Below, piece by piece: positions 26,832 to 36,530 of a DNA stretch of 64,000 nt; the stretch's first letter is position 1; the number at the start of each line of letters is the position of its first letter. Made by a program: the position numbers and the translations under genes. The notes beneath the pieces are model-generated. The model ran no database searches. It was given only the letters and a program-made list of their open reading frames with translations, and was not told the DNA's origin. Source of the stretch: Lachnospiraceae bacterium (GTDB lineage Bacteria; Bacillota; Clostridia; Lachnospirales; Lachnospiraceae); the NCBI GenBank assembly GCA_910575445.1, contig CAJTFW010000001.1, positions 372,001 to 436,000 on the forward strand. The letters are read 5' to 3'.

Positions 26832-27282
26832 TAAAGCAAAAGCATATCTACAGCAATATGGATTGGAAAGCCATATTATGGAATTTGACACCTCAAGCGC
26901 GACTGTAGAACTTGCCGCCAAGGCTGTCGGCTGTGAGCCGGCTAGGATTGCCAAGACTTTATCTTTTAAGGTGGAAGAACAGTGCATTTTGATTGTAGCG
27001 GCCGGAGATGCCAAAATTGACAATAAAAAATACAAGGCACAGTTTCACACCAAAGCAAAGATGCTTTCCTTTGAGGAAGTTGAAGATATGACAGGACATG
27101 CAGTCGGTGGTGTCTGTCCTTTTGGTGTTAAAGAAGGGGTAAAAGTCTATCTAGATGCCTCTTTAAAGCGTTTTGAGTGTGTCTATCCGGCATGTGGCAG
27201 CAGCAATAGCGCAGTAAAGCTGACACTAGAAGAATTAGAGCATGCCTCTAACTATCAGGAGTGGGTAGACGTCTGTAAATAA
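26821..27282 (+). CDS. YbaK/EbsC-type aminoacyl-tRNA deacylase
   Basis: A 153-residue protein of the YbaK/ProX editing fold. KTLSFKV, the [15 protein letters not shown] segment and [18 protein letters not shown] are conserved blocks, with the Lys that binds the tRNA end expected at about residue 43. It would clear misacylated tRNA such as Cys-tRNA-Pro. The start at 26821 lies inside the previous gene, with GAGGAAG upstream, and gives the family's usual length. Confidence 0.85.
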   Translation: MAFDKAKAYLQQYGLESHIMEFDTSSATVELAAKAVGCEPARIAKTLSFKVEEQCILIVAAGDAKIDNKKYKAQFHTKAKMLSFEEVEDMTGHAVGGVCPFGVKEGVKVYLDASLKRFECVYPACGSSNSAVKLTLEELEHASNYQEWVDVCK

Positions 27283-27356
27283 ATTTCCGGTCTTTGGATA
27301 AAGAGGAAAATTCTACGCATACTATCTTCGAGAAGAACAAAAAGGAGACAGATGTG

Positions 27357-27890
27357 ATGGAATTAAAAGGAAGCAAGACCCAACAGAATCTAATTGCTGC
27401 TTTTGCCGGCGAATCTGAGGCAAGAAATAAGTACACTTACTATGCAGAGCGTGCCAGAGAAAATGGCTATGAGCAGATAGCCAATCTTTTTGAACTGACA
27501 GCAGACAATGAGAAAGCCCATGCCAAGCAGTGGTTTGAGGCGTTAAAGGGCATTGGAACAACAGAAGAGAATCTAAAAGATGCAGCAGCAGGAGAACATT
27601 TTGAGTGGAGCGAGATGTATGCCACTTTTGCCAAGGAGGCAGAAGAAGAAGGATTTACACAACTTGCTGCAAAATTTAAACTGGTGGCTAAGATTGAAAA
27701 AGAACACGAAGAACGCTATCTAAAGCTATTGCAAAATATAGAAAACAAACTGGTGTTCTCTGCAGAAGGTGATGCCATCTGGGTATGTAGAAACTGTGGC
27801 CATATTCATATAGGAAAGGATGCGCCAGGGCTTTGCCCGGTATGTTCTTATCCACAAGGGTATTTTGAGAGAAAAGCAGAGAATTATTAA
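27357..27890 (+). CDS. rbr: rubrerythrin
   Basis: A 177-residue non-haem di-iron peroxidase. The ferritin-like domain supplies Glu ligands in [21 protein letters not shown] and [10 protein letters not shown], and the C-terminal rubredoxin-like domain has CRNCG and CPVC knuckles. It reduces hydrogen peroxide in anaerobes. The ATG at 27357 follows AAAGGAGACAGATGTG and matches the usual N-terminus; an upstream in-frame ATG has no clear ribosome site. Confidence 0.95.
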   Translation: MELKGSKTQQNLIAAFAGESEARNKYTYYAERARENGYEQIANLFELTADNEKAHAKQWFEALKGIGTTEENLKDAAAGEHFEWSEMYATFAKEAEEEGFTQLAAKFKLVAKIEKEHEERYLKLLQNIENKLVFSAEGDAIWVCRNCGHIHIGKDAPGLCPVCSYPQGYFERKAENY

Positions 27891-27902
27891 GTAAAAAAAG
27901 TC

Positions 27903-27931
27903 TTTTCATTTTCTTCAGGGTGTGCTATACT
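27903..27931 (+). promoter_or_regulatory. promoter of scfA
   Basis: TTTTCA (27903-27908), a 17-bp spacer and an extended -10 TGCTATACT ending at 27931. It gives a leader of about 70 bases before scfA. Confidence 0.6.
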
Positions 27932-28010
27932 ATGGGAAATTCGTGTAAATAACAGTGTCTGTAATGATATTGTAAGTGGCGGATGCAGAACTTTAATAGG
28001 AGGAAGTGTC

Positions 28011-28154
28011 ATGAAACACATTAAGACTTTAAATACGCAGACTCTACAGAACACCATGAAAAAAGGTGGGTGTGGCGAGTGCCAGACATCTTGTCAGTCT
28101 GCATGTAAGACTTCTTGCACTGTGGGAAATCAGAGCTGCGAGAACAATCGATAG
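28011..28154 (+). CDS. scfA: SCIFF ranthipeptide precursor (six cysteines in forty-five residues)
   Basis: A 47-residue peptide (too short to be listed by most gene finders). It begins MKHIKTLNTQTLQ and then has six cysteines at residues 21, 24, 28, 32, 36 and 43, ending NNR. This is the conserved SCIFF pattern of Clostridia, in which a partner radical-SAM enzyme makes thioether links from Cys sulfur to a Thr residue. The start follows AGGAGGAAGTGTC. The maturase gene follows 69 bp downstream on the same strand. Related peptides are reported to act as extracellular signals. Confidence 0.97.
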   Translation: MKHIKTLNTQTLQNTMKKGGCGECQTSCQSACKTSCTVGNQSCENNR

Positions 28155-28223
28155 GATAAAACGTAAGAATGAGCAGCGGCTGCGTCGCTGCTTATTTTCA
28201 TGAACAGTCAGAAAGGGGAACAG

Positions 28224-29609
28224 ATGGTTCACCAATATAAAAACAATGGTTATAACATCGTACTAGATGTCAACAGCGGCTCTGTACATGTGGTGGATGA
28301 GATGGTCTACGATATGATTCCCTACTATAAAGAAAAGGGAAGAGAAGCAACCATTCAGAGGTTATCCAACAAGTATCCGGTGGAAGCGCTAGAGGAAGCT
28401 TCAGAGGATATCGAAGAATTGATAGAGGCCGGGAAACTTTACACAGAAGATATCTATGAGAAATATATCGAAGAGATTGTAGAAGCGAAGCAGCCTGTGG
28501 TAAAGGCATTGTGTCTGCATATCGCCCATGATTGCAACTTGGCTTGTCGCTACTGTTTTGCAGAGGAAGGCGAGTATCACGGATGTCGTGCGCTGATGAG
28601 CTATGAAGTTGGCAAAAAGGCACTGGATTTTCTGATTGCCAATTCAGGCAGCCGAAGGAATCTAGAGGTGGATTTCTTTGGAGGAGAGCCGCTTCTTAAC
28701 TGGCAGGTGGTCAAAGACTTGGTCGCTTATGGACGAGAGCAGGAGAAGATTTACAATAAGAACTTTCGTTTTACACTGACAACCAATGGCGTTCTTTTAA
28801 ATGATGAGGTTGAAGCCTTTGTCAACAAAGAGATGAGCAATGTTGTTCTAAGTATTGATGGCAGAAAAGAAGTACACGACCAAATGAGGCCTTTTCGAAA
28901 TGGAGCCGGAAGCTATGACTTGGTGCTTCCTAAGTTTCAGAAGTTAGCTAATAGCCGGGGACAGGAGCGTTACTATGTAAGGGGAACCTTTACTAGGTAC
29001 AACAAAGATTTTTCCAAAGATGTATTACATCTGGCAGATTTGGGATTTAAGCAAATCTCTATAGAGCCTGTGGTGGGAACAGAAGAAGAAGCTTATGCAC
29101 TGCGGGAAGAAGATTTATCAGAAGTCTTTTTGGAGTATGATAAACTGGCAGCAGAGATGGCAAAGAGGTATCGTACAGATAAAGATTTTAACTTCTTTCA
29201 TTTTATGCTTGATTTAACAGGTGGTCCTTGTGTGGCAAAACGCTTATCAGGATGTGGTTCTGGCACAGAGTATTTAGCAGTGACACCGTGGGGTGACCTT
29301 TATCCATGCCATCAGTTTGTGGGAGAAGAAAGCTACCGAATGGGTAATGTGGACGAAGGAATAATAAGAACTGATGTTCGAGAAAAGTTTAAAAACTGCA
29401 ATGTTTATTCCAAAAAAGCATGTAGGGATTGTTTTGCAAAATTCTACTGTAGCGGCGGATGCGCGGCAAACTCCCATAAATTTCACGGCTCAATTCATGA
29501 GGCTTACAAAGTAAGCTGTGAGCTTGAGAGAAAGCGCGTAGAGTGTGCAATTATGTTAAAAGCAGCGGCGGCAGAGAAAGATGAGGTGGAAAGTGATGAA
29601 GAAAAATAA
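28224..29609 (+). CDS. scfB: SCIFF peptide radical-SAM/SPASM maturase
   Basis: A 461-residue enzyme. The radical-SAM cluster ligands are Cys104, Cys108 and Cys111 in CNLACRYC, and the C-terminal SPASM domain has the Cys pattern CxxCFAKFYCSGGC. The N-terminal 80 residues form a RiPP recognition-type domain. It modifies the SCIFF peptide encoded just upstream. The ATG at 28224 is preferred because AAAGGGG is five bases before it; an ATG at 28200 has none. It overlaps secDF by 14 bp. Confidence 0.95.
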   Translation: MVHQYKNNGYNIVLDVNSGSVHVVDEMVYDMIPYYKEKGREATIQRLSNKYPVEALEEASEDIEELIEAGKLYTEDIYEKYIEEIVEAKQPVVKALCLHIAHDCNLACRYCFAEEGEYHGCRALMSYEVGKKALDFLIANSGSRRNLEVDFFGGEPLLNWQVVKDLVAYGREQEKIYNKNFRFTLTTNGVLLNDEVEAFVNKEMSNVVLSIDGRKEVHDQMRPFRNGAGSYDLVLPKFQKLANSRGQERYYVRGTFTRYNKDFSKDVLHLADLGFKQISIEPVVGTEEEAYALREEDLSEVFLEYDKLAAEMAKRYRTDKDFNFFHFMLDLTGGPCVAKRLSGCGSGTEYLAVTPWGDLYPCHQFVGEESYRMGNVDEGIIRTDVREKFKNCNVYSKKACRDCFAKFYCSGGCAANSHKFHGSIHEAYKVSCELERKRVECAIMLKAAAAEKDEVESDEEK

Positions 29610-31749
29610 GGCAGTGATTACGCTGCTTCTAACGGTGATTCTGACAGGAATTCTGCTCTTTACAGCAGCCGTAGGATGGGGCGAAGATGCTACAGGAGCA
29701 GCAAAGAATATCAAACTTGGCCTTGACTTAGCCGGAGGTGTCAGCATTACATACGAGGCGGTGGGCGAAGGAACACCGTCAGCGGAGGATATGGCGGACA
29801 CTATCTATAAACTTCAGAAGCGTGTGGAGACCTATAGTACCGAGGCAGAAGTCTATCAGGAAGGTACAGACCGGATTAATATTGAGATACCAGGTGTAAC
29901 GGATGCCAATACAATCCTAGCAGAGCTTGGAAAGCCAGGTTCTCTGCAGTTTCAGACGATGGATGGTACGGTGGTGTTAGAGGGTACTGACGTGGCAGAT
30001 GCACAGGCGGGCTCTTATACCGATGAATTTACCGGAACCAGAGAGTATGTGGTGGAGCTTAATCTGACCTCCGAAGGTACTTCCAAATTTGCAACCGCCA
30101 CTTCAGAAAATATTGGAAAACAGATAGCGATTGTCTATGATGGAGAAGTTATCAGTGCACCGACGGTCAATGAGACCATTGGAAATGGACAAGCACAGAT
30201 TAGTGGAACCTTTACATTTGAAGAGGCAGACCAGTTAGCTTCCACTATTCGTATTGGTGGACTTTCTTTAGAGCTTCAAGAGCTTCGCTCAAATGTTGTG
30301 GGAGCAAAACTTGGAGAAGAAGCAATTCATACAAGCTTGCGTGCCGGCTTTATCGGATTTTTACTGGTGCTGATTTTTATGATTCTTGCCTATCGGGTGA
30401 TGGGTGTAGCCGCTGGTATTGCGCTGACTTCCTATGTAGGTCTGGTACTTGGCCTGTTAAATGGATTTAATATGACACTGACTTTACCTGGTATTGCAGG
30501 TATTATTCTCTCGATTGGTATGGCGGTGGATGCAAATGTTATTATCTTTGCAAGAATCCGTGAAGAACTGGCAACTGGTAAAACAGTACGTTCCTCGATG
30601 AAGATTGGTTTTCAGAAAGCCCTCTCTGCGATTATCGATGGAAATATTACAACACTGATTGCGGCGCTTGTACTGTCTTTAAAAGGCTCTGGAAGTGTCA
30701 AAGGCTTTGCGCAGACGTTAGCTCTTGGTATTGTTATCTCGATGTTTACCGCGCTTGTAGTGACAAAACTTGTACTAAATGCACTGTATGCACTTGGACT
30801 ACAGGATGTCAAATATTATGGCATGGCCAAAGAACAAAAACAAATTGATTTTCTTGGAAAGAAAAAAATCTGTTTTCTTCTGTCAGCAGTTGTGATTGTT
30901 GGCGGACTGGCGTTTATGGGCATCAACGCCGGAGGTGGAAAAGGCGCACTTGCCTACAGCTTGGAATTTCAGGGTGGTACTTCTACAACCGTGGAATTTA
31001 ACGAGGATATGAGCATCGAGGAGATTGATTCTAAGATTGTTCCAGTGGTATCCGAAGTGACGGGTGACAACGATATTCAGACGCAGAAAGTAGCAGGAAC
31101 CACACAGGTTATTATTAAGACCAAAGAGCTTGACTTAGCAAGTCGTGAAGCACTAAATGAGAAGCTTTCGGAGACTTTTGGTGTGGATAAATCCACAATT
31201 ACCGCAGAAAATATCAGTGGTGCTATCAGTAAAGAAGTGAAAAATGATGCAATTATCGCTGTGATTATCGCTACTATCTGTATGCTTATCTATATCTGGA
31301 TTCGCTTTAAAGATGTGCGCTTTGCAACCAGCGCAGTAGTAGCACTGTTACATGATGTCTTAGTCGTACTGGCGTTCTATGCGATAGCAAGAGTATCCGT
31401 TGGTAATACCTTTATCGCATGTATGCTGACGATTGTTGGTTATTCCATCAATGCAACGATTGTTATTTTCGACCGTATCCGTGAAAATATGGCTGAGATG
31501 AAGCGAAAGGATACATTAGATAGTGTTGTCAATGCAAGTATTACGCAGACTTTAACAAGAAGTATTTACACATCACTGACCACTTTTGTAATGGTTTTTG
31601 TATTGTATATACTTGGTGTGGCTTCGATTAAAGAGTTTGCACTTCCACTGATGGTTGGTATTGTATGTGGTGCTTATTCATCAGTATGCATTACAGGAGC
31701 ACTGTGGTATCTGATGAAGACTAAGATAGTAACAAAAGAAAATGCATAA
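29596..31749 (+). CDS. secDF: protein translocase subunit SecDF (fusion)
   Basis: A 717-residue protein with SecD and SecF halves joined in one chain. Each half has an N-terminal helix, an extracytoplasmic domain and five more helices (12 in total). Motifs GLDLAGGV (SecD) and EFQGGTS (SecF) mark the starts of the periplasm-side domains, and GIVISM/ GMAVDANVIIFARIREE and SINATIVIFDRIREN are the conserved cytoplasmic-side blocks. It uses the ion gradient to help protein export. It overlaps scfB by 14 bp, a conserved neighbourhood in this group. Confidence 0.95.
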   Translation: MKKNKAVITLLLTVILTGILLFTAAVGWGEDATGAAKNIKLGLDLAGGVSITYEAVGEGTPSAEDMADTIYKLQKRVETYSTEAEVYQEGTDRINIEIPGVTDANTILAELGKPGSLQFQTMDGTVVLEGTDVADAQAGSYTDEFTGTREYVVELNLTSEGTSKFATATSENIGKQIAIVYDGEVISAPTVNETIGNGQAQISGTFTFEEADQLASTIRIGGLSLELQELRSNVVGAKLGEEAIHTSLRAGFIGFLLVLIFMILAYRVMGVAAGIALTSYVGLVLGLLNGFNMTLTLPGIAGIILSIGMAVDANVIIFARIREELATGKTVRSSMKIGFQKALSAIIDGNITTLIAALVLSLKGSGSVKGFAQTLALGIVISMFTALVVTKLVLNALYALGLQDVKYYGMAKEQKQIDFLGKKKICFLLSAVVIVGGLAFMGINAGGGKGALAYSLEFQGGTSTTVEFNEDMSIEEIDSKIVPVVSEVTGDNDIQTQKVAGTTQVIIKTKELDLASREALNEKLSETFGVDKSTITAENISGAISKEVKNDAIIAVIIATICMLIYIWIRFKDVRFATSAVVALLHDVLVVLAFYAIARVSVGNTFIACMLTIVGYSINATIVIFDRIRENMAEMKRKDTLDSVVNASITQTLTRSIYTSLTTFVMVFVLYILGVASIKEFALPLMVGIVCGAYSSVCITGALWYLMKTKIVTKENA

Positions 31750-31756
31750 AAGTAAG

Positions 31757-31790
31757 GGGCTGCCACAGCGTTGTGGCAGCTCTGTTTTTG
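31757..31790 (+). terminator. terminator after secDF
   Basis: GCTGCCAC (31759-31766) pairs with GTGGCAGC (31773-31780), followed by TCTGTTTTTG. Confidence 0.88.
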
Positions 31791-31802
31791 TCGAATTTTC
31801 GC

Positions 31803-31831
31803 TTGTAGCTAAGAGGGAAGTGTAGTAGAAT
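31803..31831 (+). promoter_or_regulatory. promoter of recJ
   Basis: TTGTAG (31803-31808), a 17-bp spacer and TAGAAT (31826-31831), about 38 bp before the start. Confidence 0.5.
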
Positions 31832-31869
31832 AATAGGAAATTTGTAAGTCAGAACAGGAAGTGGTACGT

Positions 31870-33561
31870 ATGGCAAGATGGATGGAGATAAGAAAAGGAG
31901 CAGACTATCAGGCACTTTCCAATGCTTTTGGAATTACGCCTTTTACCGCGCGTCTAATACGAAATAAAGATATTGTGGGTGAAGAGCAGATGCAGAAATA
32001 TCTGCATGGCGGGCTTTTGGATTTGCATCCGGCAACGCTTATGAAAGGGATTGTAGAGGCAGTCGCTCTTTTAAAAAAGAAGATAGGACAAAAAGCACAG
32101 ATTCGGATTATTGGGGATTATGATATTGATGGAGTCTGCGCAACCTATATATTATTACAGGGACTGGCGCGCGCTGGCGCGAAGGTAGACACCGATATTC
32201 CTGACCGCAAAAAAGATGGCTATGGACTAAATCAAGAGTTGATTCGGCGGGCGTATGAAGCGGGTGTTGATACGATTGTTACCTGTGACAACGGTATTGC
32301 AGCCCCAGATGAAGTGGCTTATGCAAAGAAACTGGGCATGACCGTGATTATCACAGACCACCATGAGCTGCAAGAAGTGCTCCCAAAGGCCGATGTCATC
32401 ATCAATCCAAGACAGCCAGACTGCCCTTATCCTTATAAGAAGTTGTGCGGAGCAGCGGTTGCATGGAAGCTTGTAGAGGCACTCTGGGAGAGTCTTGGCT
32501 ACCCCAAAGAGCTGGCATATCAAGAACTTTTGATGTTCGCTGCCTTTGCTACTGTGGGAGATGTGATGGATTTAACCGAGGAAAACAGAATCCTGGTAAA
32601 AGAAGGACTAAAGCTTTTGAAAGAGACTGTGCATCCTGGGATGTCAGCGCTTATTGAAGTCAACGAGCTACAGAAAGAGCGTCTGTCAGCATATCATATT
32701 GGATTTGTCTTAGGGCCCTGTATCAATGCAAGCGGAAGACTACATACGGCGAAAAGAGCATTAGAACTATTAAATACAGAAGATAAAGCACTTGCAATAG
32801 AGCGCGCGCAGGCATTAAAGGCGATGAATGACGAGCGGAAGACACTGACAGAAAAAGGAGTAGAAGCAGCAGTAGAGCAGATTGAAAGCAGTTCTCTAAA
32901 AGAAGACCGGGTGCTGGTAGTCTATCTTCCAGATTGTCATGAGAGTCTGGCAGGGATTATCGCAGGAAGAATCCGGGAACGCTATTATCGTCCGGTCTTT
33001 GTTCTGACCGATGGAGAAGAAGCCGTCAAAGGCTCTGGGCGCTCTATAGAGACCTATTCCATGTTTGAAGAGATGAGTAAATGTAAAGAATTATTTATAA
33101 AGTATGGCGGACATCCGATGGCGGCTGGTTTATCAATTCCAAAGGAATTGGTGGATACCTTTAGGCAACAGCTAAATACCATGTGTCAGCTGACCAAAGA
33201 AGAACTTACCGAAGTGATACATATTGATATGGCGCTTCCATTTTCCTGTGTATCCGAGACACTGATAAAAGAACTAGAGCTTCTAGAGCCATTTGGAAAG
33301 GGCAATACAAAGCCTGTCTTTGCTGCACGCAATGTACAGATAATAGAATCTAAAGTGCTAGGAAAGCATCAGAATGTGCTTCGGATGAAGCTGATGGATG
33401 AGAGCCATACCATACTAGAAGGCATCTACTTTAGCAGTTGTATGTCGGAAGTCCTTATGGATTTGCAGAGAAAGCCCACCATGCATATGCTATATTATCC
33501 TGAGATAAATGAGTTTCGCGGACAGAGAAATCTACAGCTTCGTATATTGAATTATTGCTGA
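31870..33561 (+). CDS. recJ: single-stranded-DNA exonuclease RecJ
   Basis: A 563-residue DHH-family exonuclease. GDYDIDG and TDHHE supply metal ligands in the DHH domain; the DHHA1 domain (about residues 330-430, with SGRSIETYSMFEE) and an OB fold follow. It degrades single-stranded DNA 5' to 3' in recombination and repair. It follows a terminator and has its own promoter. The ATG at 31870 is chosen because GGAAGTGG is upstream; a GTG at 31861 is less likely. Confidence 0.92.
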   Translation: MARWMEIRKGADYQALSNAFGITPFTARLIRNKDIVGEEQMQKYLHGGLLDLHPATLMKGIVEAVALLKKKIGQKAQIRIIGDYDIDGVCATYILLQGLARAGAKVDTDIPDRKKDGYGLNQELIRRAYEAGVDTIVTCDNGIAAPDEVAYAKKLGMTVIITDHHELQEVLPKADVIINPRQPDCPYPYKKLCGAAVAWKLVEALWESLGYPKELAYQELLMFAAFATVGDVMDLTEENRILVKEGLKLLKETVHPGMSALIEVNELQKERLSAYHIGFVLGPCINASGRLHTAKRALELLNTEDKALAIERAQALKAMNDERKTLTEKGVEAAVEQIESSSLKEDRVLVVYLPDCHESLAGIIAGRIRERYYRPVFVLTDGEEAVKGSGRSIETYSMFEEMSKCKELFIKYGGHPMAAGLSIPKELVDTFRQQLNTMCQLTKEELTEVIHIDMALPFSCVSETLIKELELLEPFGKGNTKPVFAARNVQIIESKVLGKHQNVLRMKLMDESHTILEGIYFSSCMSEVLMDLQRKPTMHMLYYPEINEFRGQRNLQLRILNYC

Positions 33562-33628
33562 ATCTTAGTTTTTGTGGTATATTTAATTTTATGCGGATAC
33601 AAAACTATGATAAGGGGGTAAATTACGA

Positions 33629-34153
33629 ATGAAAAAAGTAGAAGATTATGTAGTAAGTATTAAAGATTTTCCAGAACCAGGAATTATCTTTCGGGATGTG
33701 ACATCGGTCTTACAGGATGCAGACGGCTTAAAGCTTGCGATTGATGGCATTGAGGAGAAATTAAAAGGGTTAGAGTTTGATGTGATTGCCGGGACAGAGT
33801 CAAGAGGCTTTATCTTTGGTATGCCAATCGCTTACAACTTGCACAAGCCTTTTGTGCTGATTCGCAAGAAGGGAAAGCTTCCAAGAGAGACCGTATCGAT
33901 GGAATATGAGCTAGAATACGGAAGTGCAGTGATTGAGATGCACAAGGATTCGATAAAGCCAGGACAAAAAGTAGTGCTTATTGATGACCTGATCGCAACA
34001 GGCGGAACGATTGAGGCCGCAGCAAAACTTGTGGAAAGTTTAGGCGGAGAAGTGGTGAAGATGGTCTTCTTAATGGAGCTTGCTGGTCTAAAGGGCAGAG
34101 AGAGACTGGCAAACTATGACGTACAAAGCGTCATTTGTTACGAAGGAAAATAA
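33629..34153 (+). CDS. apt: adenine phosphoribosyltransferase
   Basis: A 174-residue purine salvage enzyme. The PRPP-binding motif VVLIDDLIATGGTIEAA is at about residues 115-131 and the N-terminal DFPEPGIIFRD signature is intact; length is standard. It converts adenine and PRPP to AMP. It sits between recJ and rel, which is the usual order in many Firmicutes. Ribosome site AAGGGGG before the ATG. Confidence 0.96.
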   Translation: MKKVEDYVVSIKDFPEPGIIFRDVTSVLQDADGLKLAIDGIEEKLKGLEFDVIAGTESRGFIFGMPIAYNLHKPFVLIRKKGKLPRETVSMEYELEYGSAVIEMHKDSIKPGQKVVLIDDLIATGGTIEAAAKLVESLGGEVVKMVFLMELAGLKGRERLANYDVQSVICYEGK

Positions 34154-34187
34154 ATCAAATTTTTTAAAATTTTTGATGGAAACGGTG

Positions 34188-36485
34188 ATGAATATGACTA
34201 CAGCAAAGGATATCCAAAAGGAGGACAGAAGTATCAAGGTAATGGAGGATTTTACCACTCCAGATACTTTGTACCAGGAATTGATAAAAAGTGTGAAACG
34301 GTATCATCCGTCCACTGATATTTCCATGATTGAGAAAGCATATCAGATTGCCTTAGATGCGCATAAAGACCAGGTGCGTAAGTCAGGGGAACCTTATATT
34401 ATCCATCCAATCTGTGTGGGGATTATTTTGGCAGACCTGGAGCTGGATAAGGAAAGTATTGTCGCCGGACTGTTGCACGATGTGGTGGAAGATACGCCGA
34501 TGACCACAGAAGACGTGGCAAAACTCTTTGGAGAGGAAGTTGCACTTTTAGTAGACGGCGTGACCAAACTTGGACAGTTAAGTTATTCGGCGGACAAGGT
34601 GGATGAGCAGGCAGAGAATCTAAGAAAGATGTTTCTTGCGATGGCCAAAGATATCCGTGTTATCTTAATAAAACTTGCTGACCGACTGCACAATATGCGC
34701 ACACTGAAATATATGCGCCCGGAGAAGCAGCGCGAGAAGGCAAGAGAGACGATGGATATCTATGCGCCGATTGCACAGCGTCTTGGAATCTCTAAGGTAA
34801 AGATAGAGCTTGATGACTTGGCACTGAAATATCTAGAACCAGAGGTGTACTATGACCTGGTGGCGCAGATTTCAGATAAGAAAAGCGTCCGTGAGAAATA
34901 TGTACAGTCCATCGTGGCAGAAGTCAAACAACATATGGAAAATGCTAATATCGAGGCAGATGTCAAAGGCCGCGTCAAGCATTTTTTCAGTATTTATAAA
35001 AAGATGGTCAACCAGGACAAGACACTTGACCAAATCTATGACCTGTTTGCTGTGCGCATTTTGGTGGAGAATTTAAAAGACTGTTACGGGGCACTAGGCG
35101 TTATTCATGAGATGTATAAGCCAATCCCAGGGCGTTTTAAAGACTATATCGCGATGCCCAAACCCAATATGTACCAGTCGCTTCACACTACGCTTATCGG
35201 CCCGAAAGGACAGCCTTTTGAGATTCAGATTCGGACTTATGATATGCATCGCACAGCCGAATATGGTATTGCTGCCCACTGGAAATATAAAGAAAGTGGT
35301 GGCAGTACAAAGCAGAACCTAGAAGGAAAAGACAGTGCAGAGGCAAAGCTTACCTGGCTTCGTCAGATTCTAGAATGGCAGCAGGACGAGTCTGATAACC
35401 GGGAATTTTTAAACTTATTAAAAAGTGATTTGGACTTGTTTTCGGACAGCGTATACTGTTTTACTCCTGGCGGTGATGTAAAAATCTTGCAGACTGGTGC
35501 CAATCCGATTGATTTTGCCTATACGATTCACAGTGCGGTAGGCAATAAGATGATAGGTGCCAGAGTCAATGGAAAACTGGTGCCTATTGACTATGTGATT
35601 CGCACGGGAGACCGGGTGGAGATTATCACTTCGCAAAATTCCAAAGGTCCAAGCCGTGACTGGCTTAGTATGGTTAAGACCACACAGGCAAGAAATAAGA
35701 TTAACCAGTGGTTTAAGACTGAATTTAAAGAGAGCAATATTATCAAAGGAAAAGAACTGATTGCGCAGTACTGCAAGATGAAGGGAATTCTAATGCAGCA
35801 GATTCTAAAAGCGGAATTGCAGGAAAGTGTACTGCGCAAATATGGATTTCGCGACTGGGAATCTGTGATGGCTGCCGTAGGTCATGGTGGACTAAAAGAA
35901 GGTCAGGTTGTCAACCGCTTAATAGAAGAATATGAAAAGGCCAAGAAAAAGGCAGTTACAGACGCACAGATTCTAGAGAGTGTCAACGAGGCAAAAGAAC
36001 AACATTTTCGGATTGCCAAATCCAAAAGTGGGATTGTGGTCAAAGGCATTGATGATGTGGCAGTTCGCTTTTCGAGATGCTGTAATCCGGTGCCAGGCGA
36101 TGAGATTGTAGGATTTGTAACAAGAGGCCGCGGTGTGACGATTCACAGAACAGACTGCGTCAATATGCTGCATCTGGCTGAGGCTGAGCGTGAGCGCCTT
36201 ATCGACGCTGAATGGCAGGGCGGTGCCCAGATACCCGTCGGAGAAAAATATACCACGGAGATAAAAATCTTTGCCAACAATCGTACTGGGCTTGTGGCAG
36301 ATGTTTCTAGGATTTTAAGCGAGAGAAATATTGATATTATCTCCATGAATGTACGAACAAATAAAAAAGAAACCACAACCTTTACTCTAAGCTTTGCCAT
36401 ATCGAGCGTAGAAGAACTAAACCGGATTATTGAGAAAATCCGTCAGGTGGACAGTATATTGGATATTGAACGGTCTGTAAGTTAG
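34188..36485 (+). CDS. rel: bifunctional (p)ppGpp synthetase/hydrolase Rel
   Basis: A 765-residue protein with the full long-RSH order: HD hydrolase (HDVVEDT, near residue 100), synthetase domain (GRFKDYIAMPKPNMYQSLHTT), TGS domain (CFTPGGDVKILQTGANPIDFAY), a helical/zinc-finger region (CCNPVPGDEI) and a C-terminal ACT domain. The RFKD loop is of the charged type found in bifunctional Rel enzymes. It is 34 bp after apt. The start codon is uncertain: ATG at 34188 is used, but 34176 and 34242 are in frame, and no ribosome site is strong. Confidence 0.92.
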   Translation: MNMTTAKDIQKEDRSIKVMEDFTTPDTLYQELIKSVKRYHPSTDISMIEKAYQIALDAHKDQVRKSGEPYIIHPICVGIILADLELDKESIVAGLLHDVVEDTPMTTEDVAKLFGEEVALLVDGVTKLGQLSYSADKVDEQAENLRKMFLAMAKDIRVILIKLADRLHNMRTLKYMRPEKQREKARETMDIYAPIAQRLGISKVKIELDDLALKYLEPEVYYDLVAQISDKKSVREKYVQSIVAEVKQHMENANIEADVKGRVKHFFSIYKKMVNQDKTLDQIYDLFAVRILVENLKDCYGALGVIHEMYKPIPGRFKDYIAMPKPNMYQSLHTTLIGPKGQPFEIQIRTYDMHRTAEYGIAAHWKYKESGGSTKQNLEGKDSAEAKLTWLRQILEWQQDESDNREFLNLLKSDLDLFSDSVYCFTPGGDVKILQTGANPIDFAYTIHSAVGNKMIGARVNGKLVPIDYVIRTGDRVEIITSQNSKGPSRDWLSMVKTTQARNKINQWFKTEFKESNIIKGKELIAQYCKMKGILMQQILKAELQESVLRKYGFRDWESVMAAVGHGGLKEGQVVNRLIEEYEKAKKKAVTDAQILESVNEAKEQHFRIAKSKSGIVVKGIDDVAVRFSRCCNPVPGDEIVGFVTRGRGVTIHRTDCVNMLHLAEAERERLIDAEWQGGAQIPVGEKYTTEIKIFANNRTGLVADVSRILSERNIDIISMNVRTNKKETTTFTLSFAISSVEELNRIIEKIRQVDSILDIERSVS

Positions 36486-36530
36486 AGGTAGTGGATAGTA
36501 GCAGAATTATCATGAGGAGGGTATGGCGAA

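Noticed and set aside
28270-28623. 117-codon minus-strand frame inside scfB
   Set aside because: Shadow of a gene with clear radical-SAM motifs; no ribosome site.
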